Under the pieces are notes generated by a model. That model did no database searches, was not told where the DNA came from, and was given only the letters and a program-made list of their open reading frames with translations. Of a stretch of DNA of 64,000 nucleotides, positions 34,912-44,101 are shown one piece after another. Origin of the DNA: Rhodocyclus gracilis (GTDB lineage: Bacteria > Pseudomonadota > Gammaproteobacteria > Burkholderiales > Rhodocyclaceae). Position 1 is the stretch's first letter, and every line of letters begins with the position of its first letter. The translations under genes and the position numbers were made by a program. The stretch lies in the NCBI RefSeq assembly GCF_009617575.1, contig NZ_WIXJ01000001.1, forward strand, positions 62,001 to 126,000, in the 5' to 3' direction.

Positions 34912-36708
34912 TCAGTAGGATCGCGTCTTCAGCGCGATGGATTCGACGGTCAGCGGTTCGAGCTTCACCGGCTTGTAGGCGAGGCTGTTACCGTCGCGAC
35001 TCCACAGGGTGTGTTTCAGCCATTCAGTATCGTTGCGGCCGTTCGGACGCTCGGCCGTATCCGGCGCGTCGTCGCGTACGTGTGCGCCGCGCGATTCGAG
35101 ACGGGCATTGGCCGAGATCATCGTCGCCTTGGCCACCTCGATCAGGTTGTCGAGTTCCAGCGCCTCGACACGGGCGGTGTTCCACACCTTCGACTTGTCC
35201 TTGATCGACACCTTGCCGACGCGCTGTTCGACGTCGAGAATCATCTCGACGCCTTCGGCGAGCTTGTCCTTGAAGCGGAAAACGCCGCAGTGCGCCTGCA
35301 TCACGCGCTGCAGCGCGAGGCGCGTTTCGTACTCGCTCTCGCCACCGTTGCGTGCGTCGAGACGTTCCAGACGCTCGCGCGTGCGCTCGATGGCGTCGGC
35401 CGGCAGCGGGCGATGTTCAGCCGGCATCTGCTTGAGGTCTTCGACGACCGCCTCGCCGGAGGCCTTGCCGAAGACCAGCAGGTCGAGCAGCGAGTTGGTA
35501 CCAAGCCGGTTGGCGCCGTGCACCGAGGCGCAGGCACATTCGCCGGCAGCATAGAAGCCGGGAACCGGAACGGCAGGATCGTCGCCGAGCGGAACGACGA
35601 CCTGACCCTTGTAGTTGGTCGGAATGCCACCCATCTGGTAATGGCAGGTCGGCACTACCGGGATCGGCGCCTTGATCGGGTCGACACCGGCGAACTGGAT
35701 CGAGATTTCGCGGATTCCCGGCAGCCGCTTCATGATCGTTTCCGGCGGCAGGTGGGTGATGTCGAGCAGGACGAAGTCCTTGTGCGGACCACAGCCACGG
35801 CCTTCGTTGATCTCGGTGGTCATCGCGCGCGAGACGACGTCGCGCGACGCGAGGTCCTTGGCGTTCGGTGCGTAGCGTTCCATGAAGCGCTCGCCCGAGG
35901 CGTTGCGCAGGATGCCGCCTTCGCCGCGCACCCCTTCGGTGATCAGCACACCGGCGCCAGCGACGCCGGTCGGGTGAAACTGCCAGAACTCCATGTCCTC
36001 GAGCGGAATGCCGGCACGCGCCGCCATACCGAGACCGTCGCCGGTGTTGATGAAGGCGTTGGTCGACGAGGCGAAGATGCGGCCGGCACCGCCGGTCGCG
36101 AAGATCGTCGCCTTGGCGTGGAAGATGGTGACTTCGCCGGTTTCCATTTCCAGCGCGCTGACGCCGAGCACGTGGCCATCAGCGTCACGGATCAGGTCGA
36201 GCGCCATCCACTCGACGAAGAACTGCGTGCGTGCGCGCACGTTGCGCTGGTAGAGCGCGTGCAGCATGGCGTGGCCGGTGCGGTCGGCGGCAGCACAGGC
36301 GCGGCGCACGGGCTTTTCGCCGAAGTTCGACATGTGGCCGCCGAACGGACGCTGGTAGATCTTGCCTTCGTCCGTACGGTCGAAGGGCATACCGAAGTGT
36401 TCGAGCTCGACGACGACTTCCGGTGCCTTGCGGCACATGAACTCGATCGCGTCCTGGTCGCCGAGCCAGTCGGAGCCCTTGACCGTGTCGTACATGTGCC
36501 AGGTCCAGTGATCCGGCTCGGAATTGCCGAGCGAGGCGGAAACACCGCCTTGCGCCGCGACGGTGTGCGAGCGCGTCGGGAAGACCTTCGACAGCACGGC
36601 CACCTTGAGGCCGGACTCGGACAGCTGGATGGCCGCGCGCAGGCCGGCGCCACCGGCACCGACGATCACCGCATCAAACTTGCGTACCGCAATATTCGAA
36701 TAGCTCAC
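34912..36708 (-). CDS. sdhA: succinate dehydrogenase flavoprotein subunit
   Basis: Oxidises succinate to fumarate. The 598-residue product has the FAD-binding motif VIVGAGGAGLRAAIQLSESG at the N-terminus. The covalent-FAD histidine lies in TRSHTVAAQGG (about residue 48). Active-site segments such as HPTGVAGAGVLITEGVRGEGG and the C-terminal WLKHTLWSRD are present. The absence of fumarate-reductase-style companion genes, and the sdhCD anchors next to it, argue for succinate oxidation. It is directly adjacent to sdhD. Confidence 0.97.
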   Translation of the reverse strand: MSYSNIAVRKFDAVIVGAGGAGLRAAIQLSESGLKVAVLSKVFPTRSHTVAAQGGVSASLGNSEPDHWTWHMYDTVKGSDWLGDQDAIEFMCRKAPEVVVELEHFGMPFDRTDEGKIYQRPFGGHMSNFGEKPVRRACAAADRTGHAMLHALYQRNVRARTQFFVEWMALDLIRDADGHVLGVSALEMETGEVTIFHAKATIFATGGAGRIFASSTNAFINTGDGLGMAARAGIPLEDMEFWQFHPTGVAGAGVLITEGVRGEGGILRNASGERFMERYAPNAKDLASRDVVSRAMTTEINEGRGCGPHKDFVLLDITHLPPETIMKRLPGIREISIQFAGVDPIKAPIPVVPTCHYQMGGIPTNYKGQVVVPLGDDPAVPVPGFYAAGECACASVHGANRLGTNSLLDLLVFGKASGEAVVEDLKQMPAEHRPLPADAIERTRERLERLDARNGGESEYETRLALQRVMQAHCGVFRFKDKLAEGVEMILDVEQRVGKVSIKDKSKVWNTARVEALELDNLIEVAKATMISANARLESRGAHVRDDAPDTAERPNGRNDTEWLKHTLWSRDGNSLAYKPVKLEPLTVESIALKTRSY

Positions 36709-37056
36709 TTACACTCTCCACAGAATCTGCACGGCCCAGCCGGTATAGCCGATGGTCACCGCCAGCGTCGCCAGCAGCAGCAGCAGGCGCACCCCAGTGT
36801 TCTTGACGTAATCCAGCCAGATGTCGCGCACGCCGATCCAGGCGTGCCAGAACAGTGCGACCAGATAGATGAAGGTCAGGAAGGCCATGATGCGGTTGTC
36901 GAAGATGCCGCGCCATTCGAGATACGTGGACGGCTGCACGATCGCCATGATGACGAGAATCAGCGTCGCGTAGAGCGCCATCACCAGCGCCGTGCCGCGC
37001 TGCAGCAGCCAGTCACCGAATCCGTAGTGGGCGCCAACGAGTTTACGTTTGATCAT
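36709..37056 (-). CDS. sdhD: succinate dehydrogenase membrane anchor subunit SdhD
   Basis: A 115-residue protein with three membrane helices (about 22-42, 54-76 and 88-111). It has the conserved HAWIGVRDIWLDYVK motif after helix II, where His is the expected heme/quinone-site residue. The start overlaps the sdhC stop by ATGA. Together with SdhC it binds heme b and ubiquinone. Confidence 0.94.
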   Translation of the reverse strand: MIKRKLVGAHYGFGDWLLQRGTALVMALYATLILVIMAIVQPSTYLEWRGIFDNRIMAFLTFIYLVALFWHAWIGVRDIWLDYVKNTGVRLLLLLATLAVTIGYTGWAVQILWRV

Positions 37057-37445
37057 AGGATGAACGCTCCGATCACCAGCATCAGGGTCGTGCTGGCAGC
37101 AAACACCACCTTCGTGGAAAACCGCGCCCCCTCAAGATCAACACCCTTGTGCAGATCGATGAGGAGGTAACGCAGCCCCGCCAGAAAATGCTGGATATAA
37201 AACCAGATAAAACCAAGGAGGATCAGCCTTATCACCAGATGATCCCCCAGCGCCTTCACTTCGGCGAAGGACTCGGGCGTCGCCAGACTCCGCTCGAACA
37301 GCCAGAGGAAAACAGGCAACAGCAGGAACAGGCCGGCTCCGGTCAGGCGGTGGATGATCGACAACACCCCGGGAAGAGGTAGCCGGATCGTCCAGATGTC
37401 CAGGTTTTTAGGACGCTTTTTTGTTTTGATTGCCACATCTGCCAT
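37053..37445 (-). CDS. sdhC: succinate dehydrogenase cytochrome b subunit SdhC
   Basis: A 130-residue cytochrome b556 anchor with three helices. The N-terminal motif is RPKNLDIWTIRLPLPGVLSIIHRLTGAGLF, with the family Ser/Arg quinone-site residues in SIIHR. The heme-ligand histidine lies in IQHFLAGLRYLLIDLHKG. The ATG at 37445 with GAGGAG upstream is chosen over an ATT/ATG three codons earlier. It is the first gene of sdhC-D-A-B-E, preceded by a long non-coding stretch. Confidence 0.95.
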   Translation of the reverse strand: MADVAIKTKKRPKNLDIWTIRLPLPGVLSIIHRLTGAGLFLLLPVFLWLFERSLATPESFAEVKALGDHLVIRLILLGFIWFYIQHFLAGLRYLLIDLHKGVDLEGARFSTKVVFAASTTLMLVIGAFIL

Positions 37446-37939
37446 GAAGATCACTCCTCGTATTGCGCGATTGTTCGCCAGCGATCAATCGCAGGGGACC
37501 GCCGCCCGATTACCGGTCGCCGGCCCGAACCTTACTACCGCAAAGCATCCACACATGGCGCCCGCCACCTACCCTGACGGGACACGCATACCCGAAGAAG
37601 AACGACGGCCGACGCCCGGAGGAGCGAGCCGACACGCTTCGACGAGGGAATTTCAGCATCCTGCCGTCCTGCGTCCGCCACGCGCCACACGGCGCGCAAC
37701 GCGACAACCCGAAACGAAACCGAAAGCGCTTATGGCGCCCCTCGCCCACCTCGACCGGGACAGACCTGCCGACGCAGACCCCGGTTGCGCGTTGACCGCG
37801 ACTCGCGGCGAATTGTGCCCGAAGAGGAACGTGCGGTTCAGAAGGTTGAATTCAACGGATGCTGCGCCGCGAATTATAAACGATTCAACCCGCCGATTCT
37901 CTTGAAACAAAGCCTGCATGTGCCTAGCCGCCTCGTTTC
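37446..37939 (-). promoter_or_regulatory. long non-coding region upstream of sdhC
   Basis: A 494-base gap between the GntR gene and sdhC with no credible open frame. The best promoter-like element on the minus strand is a TATAAT at 37878-37873 without a good -35. If used, it would give an untranslated leader of about 420 bases. The composition in the middle is GC-rich like coding DNA, so a decayed gene or small RNA cannot be excluded. Confidence 0.35.
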
Positions 37940-38689
37940 TCAGCTAAGCTCATTGTGATAATGATGATTCGCCGTGGAATAAAACCCCCGCCGCCACTCG
38001 ACGGGTTTATCTCCATATGTAAATGCGACACGCTCGACGAGCAACAAGGGCGAACCCTCCGCCACATCGAGCGCCGCGGCACTGACACGATCCGCCGACA
38101 CGGCGCGCAAGCGCTCGTCGGCACGAATCATGCGCACGCCGTAGCGCGACTCAAAAAGGCTGTACAGCGACTCGTCGTTGGCATTGAGAAAATCCAGCGA
38201 AAAATCAGGGAAGAGTTCAGCCGGCAGATAAACCTCGTCGAACACTACCGGCTTGTCAGCAAAGTAGAGAACGCGACGCAAGATGACGATGGGCGTACCG
38301 ACCGCCATACCGAGAATGCGCGCCACGTCCGTACCGGCGCGCGCCCGCGTGCATTCGAGCGGAACGCTGCGCGAGGTCGGCAAGACGCCTTCGTTCGCCG
38401 CCAGGCGAAGAAAGCGAAAAAAAGAATGGGGATCATTGTGGGTGGCAACAAACGTGCCTTTCCCTTGTCGACGAACGAGCAGATTATCTGCTGCCATTTC
38501 GTCAATCGCCTTGCGCACGGTACCTTGACTGACACCGAAGCGCTGCGCCAGATCCGATTCACTCGGGATAGCATCGCCGGGCCCCCATTCTCCCGATTCC
38601 AGGCTGGCAAGGATGAGTTCCTTGATCTGCCGATAGAGCGGACTGAATGTGGGCGAAAGTGGCAAAGTGCGCGCGGGAGGGCGATTCAT
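37940..38689 (-). CDS. GntR/HutC-family transcriptional regulator
   Basis: A 249-residue regulator. The winged helix at about 15-80 includes ESGEWGPGDAIPSESDLAQRFGVSQGTVRKAIDEM and RRQGKGTFV. The HutC/UTRA ligand domain spans about 95-240 (DKPVVFDEVYLPAELFP). It lies between the sdh operon and divergent mdh, so control of TCA genes by a carboxylate effector is the natural inference. The ATG at 38689 is preferred to an upstream in-frame extension. A perfect palindrome in the divergent region to mdh is a candidate operator. Confidence 0.88.
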   Translation of the reverse strand: MNRPPARTLPLSPTFSPLYRQIKELILASLESGEWGPGDAIPSESDLAQRFGVSQGTVRKAIDEMAADNLLVRRQGKGTFVATHNDPHSFFRFLRLAANEGVLPTSRSVPLECTRARAGTDVARILGMAVGTPIVILRRVLYFADKPVVFDEVYLPAELFPDFSLDFLNANDESLYSLFESRYGVRMIRADERLRAVSADRVSAAALDVAEGSPLLLVERVAFTYGDKPVEWRRGFYSTANHHYHNELS

Positions 38690-38734
38690 GGCGCAAGATT
38701 TCAGCACAAAAATCTTTCGACGTCTATCCTACTA

Positions 38735-38760
38735 TTGACATCTTATATAAGACATATCAT
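38735..38760 (+). promoter_or_regulatory. mdh promoter region with palindromic candidate GntR operator
   Basis: TTGACA at 38735-38740 is followed directly by the perfect 12-base palindrome TCTTATATAAGA (38741-38752), then ATATCATTGA, in which a weak -10 may lie. A repressor bound here would block mdh and could also affect the divergent GntR gene. Both assignments come from sequence shape only. Confidence 0.5.
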
Positions 38761-38834
38761 TGACAGGGCCAGAACCGGCTCTTATCATTTTTCGGCTTAG
38801 CACTCCCTCGCCCGTCACTTTCAGGAGCCGCACC

Positions 38835-39821
38835 ATGTCCAAAGCCCCCCTGCGCGTTGCCGTCACCGGCGCCGCCGGCCAAATCGGTTACAGCCTGCTT
38901 TTCCGCATCGCCGCTGGCGATATGCTGGGCAAAGACCAGCCCGTGATTCTCCAACTGCTCGACCTGCCGCAAGCACAACAGGCGGTCAAGGGCGTGATGA
39001 TGGAACTCGACGACTGCGCCTTCCCGCTGCTCGCCGGGGCGGTGGCCACGGATGATCCGAACGTCGCCTTCAAGGATGCCGACGTCTGTCTGCTGGTCGG
39101 CGCCCGTCCGCGCAGCAAGGGAATGGAACGCGCCGACCTGCTCACCGCCAACGGCGCCATCTTTACCGTGCAAGGCAAGGCCATTGCCGAAAACGCCAAG
39201 GAAGACGTCAAGGTTCTGGTCGTCGGCAATCCCTGCAATACCAACGCCTACATCGCCCGCGCTGCGGCGATCAAGGTCGGCCGCACCAACCCGGCCAACT
39301 ACCACGGCATGCTGCGTCTCGACCACAACCGCGCCCTGTCGCAACTCGCTGCCAAGACCGGCAAGCCCGTCGCCGCGCTCAAGCAACTCGTCGTCTGGGG
39401 CAACCACAGCCCGTCGATGTACGCCGACTACCGTTTCACGACCGCCGACGGCGCAAGCGTCAAGGCGCTGATCAACGATCCGGTGTGGAACAACGACGTC
39501 TTTCTGCCGACCGTCGGCAAGCGCGGCGCCGCGATCATCGAAGCGCGCGGCCTCTCGTCGGCCGCCTCGGCCGCCAACGCCGCCATCGATCATGTGCACG
39601 ACTGGGTGCTCGGCTCCGACGACTGGGTGACGATGGGCGTTCCTTCGGACGGCTCCTACGGCATTCCGGAAGGTGTCGTTTTCGGCTTCCCGTGCTGCTG
39701 CCGCAACGGTGGCTACGAGATCATCAAGGGGCTCGAGATCGACGACTACTCGCGCGGCAAGATCGACCTCACGCTCAAGGAGCTTGAGGAAGAACGCGCC
39801 GCCGTCGCCTCGATGCTCTGA
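38835..39821 (+). CDS. mdh: malate dehydrogenase
   Basis: NAD-dependent oxidation of malate to oxaloacetate. The 328-residue product starts with the Rossmann motif [19 protein letters not shown]. It has the [10 protein letters not shown] segment, catalytic [13 protein letters not shown] (Asp) and GNHSPSMY (His), typical of the cytosolic-type bacterial group. AGGAG precedes the ATG at 38835. It is divergent from the GntR gene and followed by its own terminator. Confidence 0.97.
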   Translation: MSKAPLRVAVTGAAGQIGYSLLFRIAAGDMLGKDQPVILQLLDLPQAQQAVKGVMMELDDCAFPLLAGAVATDDPNVAFKDADVCLLVGARPRSKGMERADLLTANGAIFTVQGKAIAENAKEDVKVLVVGNPCNTNAYIARAAAIKVGRTNPANYHGMLRLDHNRALSQLAAKTGKPVAALKQLVVWGNHSPSMYADYRFTTADGASVKALINDPVWNNDVFLPTVGKRGAAIIEARGLSSAASAANAAIDHVHDWVLGSDDWVTMGVPSDGSYGIPEGVVFGFPCCCRNGGYEIIKGLEIDDYSRGKIDLTLKELEEERAAVASML

Positions 39822-39838
39822 TCGCGACTCGGCCACAC

Positions 39839-39870
39839 AAAAAGGCTGCGGATTGTCCGCAGCCTTTTTT
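39839..39870 (+). terminator. rho-independent terminator after mdh
   Basis: GGCTGCGGA (39844-39852) and TCCGCAGCC (39856-39864) form a 9-bp stem with a 3-base loop. It is flanked by five A and six T residues, beginning 18 bases after the mdh stop. Confidence 0.93.
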
Positions 39871-40035
39871 ATGCCCGTTTTCCCGGCTGGACGGTTCGAG
39901 AGGCGATCAGCAGCGGACTACAATGACGCGCCAGCGCCGCTTTCCGTCGCTTTTTACGTATCTTCGGTCAGTCGCCCCTGCGACACTTCCTCCGGTTTTC
40001 CGCCTTTCCCCCTGACCACGCCCGAATACACGCCA

Positions 40036-41013
40036 ATGCGCCATCCCCAAGACGTTCTTTTTACCGGCGAGAAGCCCGTGCCGATTCTGCCCGCCGTCGA
40101 CCACTACGCCGGCGCCGAAAAGCTCATGCACAAGGCGCTGCAGTTGCAGCAGCAACTCGGCCCGATCTTCGACATCACCTTCGACTGCGAGGATGGCGCG
40201 GCGACCGGCAACGAAGCGGCCCATGCGCGCATGGCCGCCGCACTGATTGCCTCGGACGACAACCGCTTCGGCCGGGTCGGCGCGCGCATTCACGACATTA
40301 CCCACCCGCACTGGCAGGATGACATCGACTTGCTGGTGGCGGGCGCCGGGCAGCGACTGGCGTTTCTCACCCTGCCCAAAGCCCGCAGCGCCGACGATGT
40401 ACGGGTACAGATCGCCGCCGTGCGCGCAGCTGAAATCTGGCACGCCAGCGAACGCGCGATCCCGGTTCACGTCCTGATCGAAACCCATGGCGCACTACGC
40501 GACGTGTGGGAGATCGCCGCACTGCCCGGCGTCGAATCGATTGATTTCGGGCTCATGGACTTCGTCAGCGCGCATCGCGGCGCCATCCCGGCGTCTGCCA
40601 TGAAAAGCCCCGGGCAGTTCGCCCACCCCCTCATCGTCCGCGCAAAAAGTGAAATCGCTGCCGCCGCTCTGGCGAATGGCATCATTCCTGCGCACAACGT
40701 AACGACCGAGCTTAACGACCTCGACTGGATCAGTAACGACGCCCGGCGAGCGCGTAACGAGTTCGGTTTCCTGCGCATGTGGAGCATCCACCCGAAGCAG
40801 ATCGTGCCCATCGTCGAAGCGATGCGCCCCGACTTCTCGGATGTCGATACCGCCTGCGCCATCCTCTGCGCCGCGCAGGACGCCGACTGGGGCCCCATCC
40901 GCCATGACGGAACGTTGCACGACCGCGCCTCCTACCGCTACTGGTGGGAATTGCTCGAACGCGCCCGCGTGTCCGGCATGGCACTCCCTGACGCGGCACA
41001 CCGATTTTTTTAG
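40036..41013 (+). CDS. HpcH/HpaI aldolase / CitE-like CoA-ester lyase
   Basis: A 325-residue TIM-barrel protein of the citrate-lyase-beta/malyl-CoA-lyase family. Metal- and substrate-binding residues appear in DITFDCEDGAATGNE (Asp/Glu), VHVLIETHGALRDVWEIA (Glu) and IDFGLMDFVSAHRG (Asp). Because no citF or citD is nearby, it is not part of a citrate lyase complex. A malyl-CoA, citramalyl-CoA or related lyase is likelier. It follows mdh after a terminator and has 9 bases to the MazG-like gene. The exact substrate cannot be read from sequence. Confidence 0.85.
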   Translation: MRHPQDVLFTGEKPVPILPAVDHYAGAEKLMHKALQLQQQLGPIFDITFDCEDGAATGNEAAHARMAAALIASDDNRFGRVGARIHDITHPHWQDDIDLLVAGAGQRLAFLTLPKARSADDVRVQIAAVRAAEIWHASERAIPVHVLIETHGALRDVWEIAALPGVESIDFGLMDFVSAHRGAIPASAMKSPGQFAHPLIVRAKSEIAAAALANGIIPAHNVTTELNDLDWISNDARRARNEFGFLRMWSIHPKQIVPIVEAMRPDFSDVDTACAILCAAQDADWGPIRHDGTLHDRASYRYWWELLERARVSGMALPDAAHRFF

Positions 41014-41022
41014 CGAGACGCC

Positions 41023-41493
41023 ATGAAATCGCTGACCGACGCCGTCCTGAAGTTTCGCAACGAGCGCGATTGGGCGCAGTTCCACACCCTGCGCCACCTG
41101 ATCGTCTCGCTCAACCTCGAAGCGGCGGAACTCCTCGAACTGACGCAGTGGAAAAGCGACGCGGAAATCGAGGCACTGATCGCGCCGGAGAAAACCGGCC
41201 ACAGCGCAGCACGCTCCGCCGACACGCAGTCAGTCGCGGAGGCCAAGGACGCCGCCGAAATCGCCGCACAACGCGACGCGCTGGCGGACGAATGTGCCGA
41301 CGTCCTGCTCTACCTGCTATTGATTGCGGATCGCGCGGGGATCGACCTCGACAGGGCCGCGCGCAACAAGCTGCGCAAGAACGCGCTGAAATACCCGGTG
41401 GAATTGAGTCGCGGCTCCTGCCGCAAATACACCGAACTTGCCGCACTCGCCCCAAGCACTGAAAAGACGGCATCAGCCACGCCGAACGACTAG
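41023..41493 (+). CDS. MazG-like nucleoside-triphosphate pyrophosphohydrolase
   Basis: A 156-residue all-alpha NTP pyrophosphatase of the MazG/RS21-C6 type. The metal-binding set is visible as EAAELLEL in the first half and DECADVLLYLLL in the second, giving the ExxE...ExxD pattern. The ERDWAQFHTLRHLIVSLNLEAAE N-terminal block is typical of dCTPase-like house-cleaning enzymes. A Ser/Ala-rich insertion (about 62-85) lies between the halves. It is probably co-transcribed with the upstream lyase. Confidence 0.88.
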   Translation: MKSLTDAVLKFRNERDWAQFHTLRHLIVSLNLEAAELLELTQWKSDAEIEALIAPEKTGHSAARSADTQSVAEAKDAAEIAAQRDALADECADVLLYLLLIADRAGIDLDRAARNKLRKNALKYPVELSRGSCRKYTELAALAPSTEKTASATPND

Positions 41494-41555
41494 GCGGCAG
41501 CGCCCCAAGACATACACGGAAAAGCCGAGGCCACAGATCAGACCGCGCGACCGCC

Positions 41556-42407
41556 CTACTCGGCCAACTGTTCGAGGGTAAAGCCGGCGCCTTCGTCGCG
41601 CCCCAGATGCTCGACGAGATACGGCAGCGTTTCCTGCAACTGCGCGTGCAGCGTCCACGGCGGGTTGAGGATGAACAGCCCACTGCCGTGCATGCCAAAA
41701 CCGTCGCTCGACGGCGTATTCACACGCAAAGCGGCGTGCAGCCACGACTTCACCGGCAGGCGCTTCAGACGCTCGGGCAATTCGTGTGATTCGCGCCGCG
41801 TCAGTTGCGGATACCAGACGGCGTAGATGCCGGTCGAAAAGCGCTCCAACGCGTCGCGCAAGGCGATGACCACGCGCTCGTAATCGCGCTTTTCCTCGTA
41901 GGGCGGATCGATCAGCGTCAGGGCACGGCGCGGTGCCGGCGGCAGGAGCGCTTTAAGACCATCGAAACCATCGCCCGCATCAATCGTCACGCGCCGTCCA
42001 GCATCGGCAAACGCCGCCTGCAGATTGCGCACGTCGGTGGGATGCAACTCGAAGAGGCGCGAGCGATCATCGGCTCGCAAGAGCGGCGCGGCAATCAGCG
42101 GCGAACCGGGGTAGCGGCGCAAGACGCTCTTGGCGGCGCCGTTGAAGGCTCGCACCTGCGCCAGATAATCGGCCACTGCCGGCGGCAGGTCGTCACGCCC
42201 CCACAAGCGGCCAACGCCGTCGCGGTACTCGGCAAGCTTGAGCGCCTGCCCGGCATCGAGCGCATAAGCGCCGGCCCCCGCGTGCGTGTCGATGTACCAG
42301 AACGCCTTGTCCTTCTGCGTCAGATACTTGACGAGCTGGACGAGAATCAGGTGCTTGAGTACATCGGCGTGGTTGCCGGCGTGAAAAGCGTGGCGATAGC
42401 TAAGCAT
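41556..42407 (-). CDS. rlmJ: 23S rRNA (adenine(2030)-N6)-methyltransferase
   Basis: A 283-residue SAM-dependent methyltransferase. The N-terminal MLSYRHAFHAGNHADVLKH is diagnostic for RlmJ. The catalytic DPPY appears in LTLIDPPYEEKRDYERV, and the C-terminal GSGLFILNPPWTL is conserved. Length agrees with E. coli RlmJ (280). It modifies A2030 of 23S rRNA. It is transcribed in the same direction as the nitronate-monooxygenase-like gene, 48 bases upstream. Confidence 0.95.
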   Translation of the reverse strand: MLSYRHAFHAGNHADVLKHLILVQLVKYLTQKDKAFWYIDTHAGAGAYALDAGQALKLAEYRDGVGRLWGRDDLPPAVADYLAQVRAFNGAAKSVLRRYPGSPLIAAPLLRADDRSRLFELHPTDVRNLQAAFADAGRRVTIDAGDGFDGLKALLPPAPRRALTLIDPPYEEKRDYERVVIALRDALERFSTGIYAVWYPQLTRRESHELPERLKRLPVKSWLHAALRVNTPSSDGFGMHGSGLFILNPPWTLHAQLQETLPYLVEHLGRDEGAGFTLEQLAE

Positions 42408-42455
42408 GATGAGCGAGCGGGCGCGGGCAAGCGGCCAGCAGCCGCTACGCCGGCA

Positions 42456-43718
42456 TCACGCCGACGCGTCCTCCTTCGGCGGCAGGGCGATCTGGTTGTC
42501 GGTGCTGCGCAGATAGTCGTTGAAGACGTGCGCTGCCGTGAGCTGCTGGTAGCTGCCGTCGGCCAGCCGGTGCGACGTGTCTTTCAGACGATAGGTGTAG
42601 TGGCCGCAGGTCCACACGTCGAAATTGCGCATGTGTGTGCACAGACAGGTCTTGTCGAGGACAGCAAGCTTCTTCGCATCCGGATGGGCGGCCTGCTCGC
42701 GATTCCACGAATCGATGTACGAGCACGCACCGTTGCTATCCAGCAGGTAGCCGTAGGCCTCGCAGTTCGGCCGCGTGCCAGCGCCGATGGCCGGGCTATT
42801 GCTCAACATGCGCATCGGATAACCGGTCGGCGAAATCATGTTGACGACGATCTGCTCGGCTTGGGCCTGGAAGTACTCCTGCTGTGCTTCTTCGGGCAGA
42901 CCGCATTCGCGCGTGACGGTAAAGCGCGTCGCCACCTGCACGGCTCCGGCACCGTTTTCGAGGAAGAACGCGGCATCGCTGCCGGTGAAGATGCCGCCAG
43001 CGGGAATCAGCGGGATATCGAGCTTCTCGGCGGCGAGATAGTCGCGAATCTCGGTGAAGATGGTCGCCAGATCGTAGTTCGACCAATCGAGCCCGAAGCC
43101 CAGGTGGCCGCCGGCCAGCGGACCTTCGACGACGACGAAATCCGGCAGACGCTGCGTACGCGCCGACTTCTTGAGAAACAGCACGAGCGCGCGCAAGGAC
43201 GAAACGATGATGCCCAATTTGGCGTCGCGAAAACGCGGGTGATCTTCCATCAGGGCAAACGACCCCAGATGCAGACCGGCCGCCAGGGTGATGCCGTCGA
43301 TGCCGGCATCCAGCGCCGCATGCAGACGTACGCGCAGGGTTTCTTTCGGCGCGTTCATCGTCAACTTTTCCATACAGTTGATGAAGATCATGCCGTCGCC
43401 GCGCTTGGCTTCCATCGTGCTGGCGACGTGCATTTTCGTCGCCTCGGCAACGCGCCCCAGATCGAATCGAACCATCGACTTGTCGGGGTTATCGACATTG
43501 AACTTGTACTGTTGCAGCTTATCTTTGACAAAGCGCGTGTTGAAACGACGATCGGCAACGGTCTTGATCATTGCATCCGAAATGTGGCCGATACCGCCGA
43601 GCCGGGCGGCTTCCACCGCCAACTCCGCCGTCGAAATATCGACGCCCATTCCCCCGATCATGATCGGCACCAATTCCCGCCCACCCAGTTGCAGGCGGAA
43701 GTCATCCACACGCTTCAT
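42456..43718 (-). CDS. nitronate monooxygenase-like (2-nitropropane dioxygenase family) flavoprotein
   Basis: A 420-residue FMN-binding TIM barrel. The family features are the N-terminal LVPIMIGGMGVDISTAELAVEAARLGG, the FMN-phosphate segment IPLIPAGGIFTGSDAAFFLENGAGAVQVATRF and VVVEGPLAGGHLG. The C-terminus has a Cys-rich segment (TCLCTHMRNFDVWTCGH) not seen in short nitronate monooxygenases. The real substrate may differ, since many members are annotated only by homology. The ATG at 43718 follows AAGGACGAG. Confidence 0.82.
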   Translation of the reverse strand: MKRVDDFRLQLGGRELVPIMIGGMGVDISTAELAVEAARLGGIGHISDAMIKTVADRRFNTRFVKDKLQQYKFNVDNPDKSMVRFDLGRVAEATKMHVASTMEAKRGDGMIFINCMEKLTMNAPKETLRVRLHAALDAGIDGITLAAGLHLGSFALMEDHPRFRDAKLGIIVSSLRALVLFLKKSARTQRLPDFVVVEGPLAGGHLGFGLDWSNYDLATIFTEIRDYLAAEKLDIPLIPAGGIFTGSDAAFFLENGAGAVQVATRFTVTRECGLPEEAQQEYFQAQAEQIVVNMISPTGYPMRMLSNSPAIGAGTRPNCEAYGYLLDSNGACSYIDSWNREQAAHPDAKKLAVLDKTCLCTHMRNFDVWTCGHYTYRLKDTSHRLADGSYQQLTAAHVFNDYLRSTDNQIALPPKEDASA

Positions 43719-43961
43719 CACTCGTCCTTGTTGATCGCCGGCAACCGCCGGGCGAGCCGCCCTCGGCCCCGCGAAAACCCCGATTGCTCGTTGATTGTCT
43801 GCCGTCTGACTGCTGACTGACAGGGGGCGAATGATAGCGTGGATCGGCCTTGCGCTGGCAGGGAAGATGCACAGAAACGCCCCATGAAGGGGCATGCGCG
43901 CTGCACAGAGACTGAGCCGAATTCCCCTCCTACCGGCACCCTAACACCGCTGCATGAACGT

Positions 43962-44014
43962 TTGACTTGACGAATGCAAGCCCATATAATGCGAACCATT
44001 CTCAACAAATGAGA
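43962..44014 (+). promoter_or_regulatory. sigma-70 promoter with Fur-like operator before the heme receptor gene
   Basis: TTGACT (43962-43967) and a perfect TATAAT (43985-43990) are spaced by 17 bases. Overlapping the predicted start is GCGAACCATTCTC followed by the inverted repeat TCTCA-ACAAA-TGAGA (44000-44014), which resembles a Fur box. The rest of the 383-base gap from 43719 shows no gene. The promoter is strong by match; Fur binding is inference. Confidence 0.7.
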
Positions 44015-44101
44015 TAAACGTCCGCCAGCCAGGAAACATCGCCCGCCGATGGAGCCAAGCCAGCCGAGAAAAGCACTTCACCCTTTCTTGGAGCTTGGTC
44101 A

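Noticed and set aside
43718-44008. 96-codon minus-strand frame in the gap before the heme receptor
   Set aside because: It has no ribosome-binding site, no recognisable motif, and overlaps the strong plus-strand promoter and Fur-like repeat.
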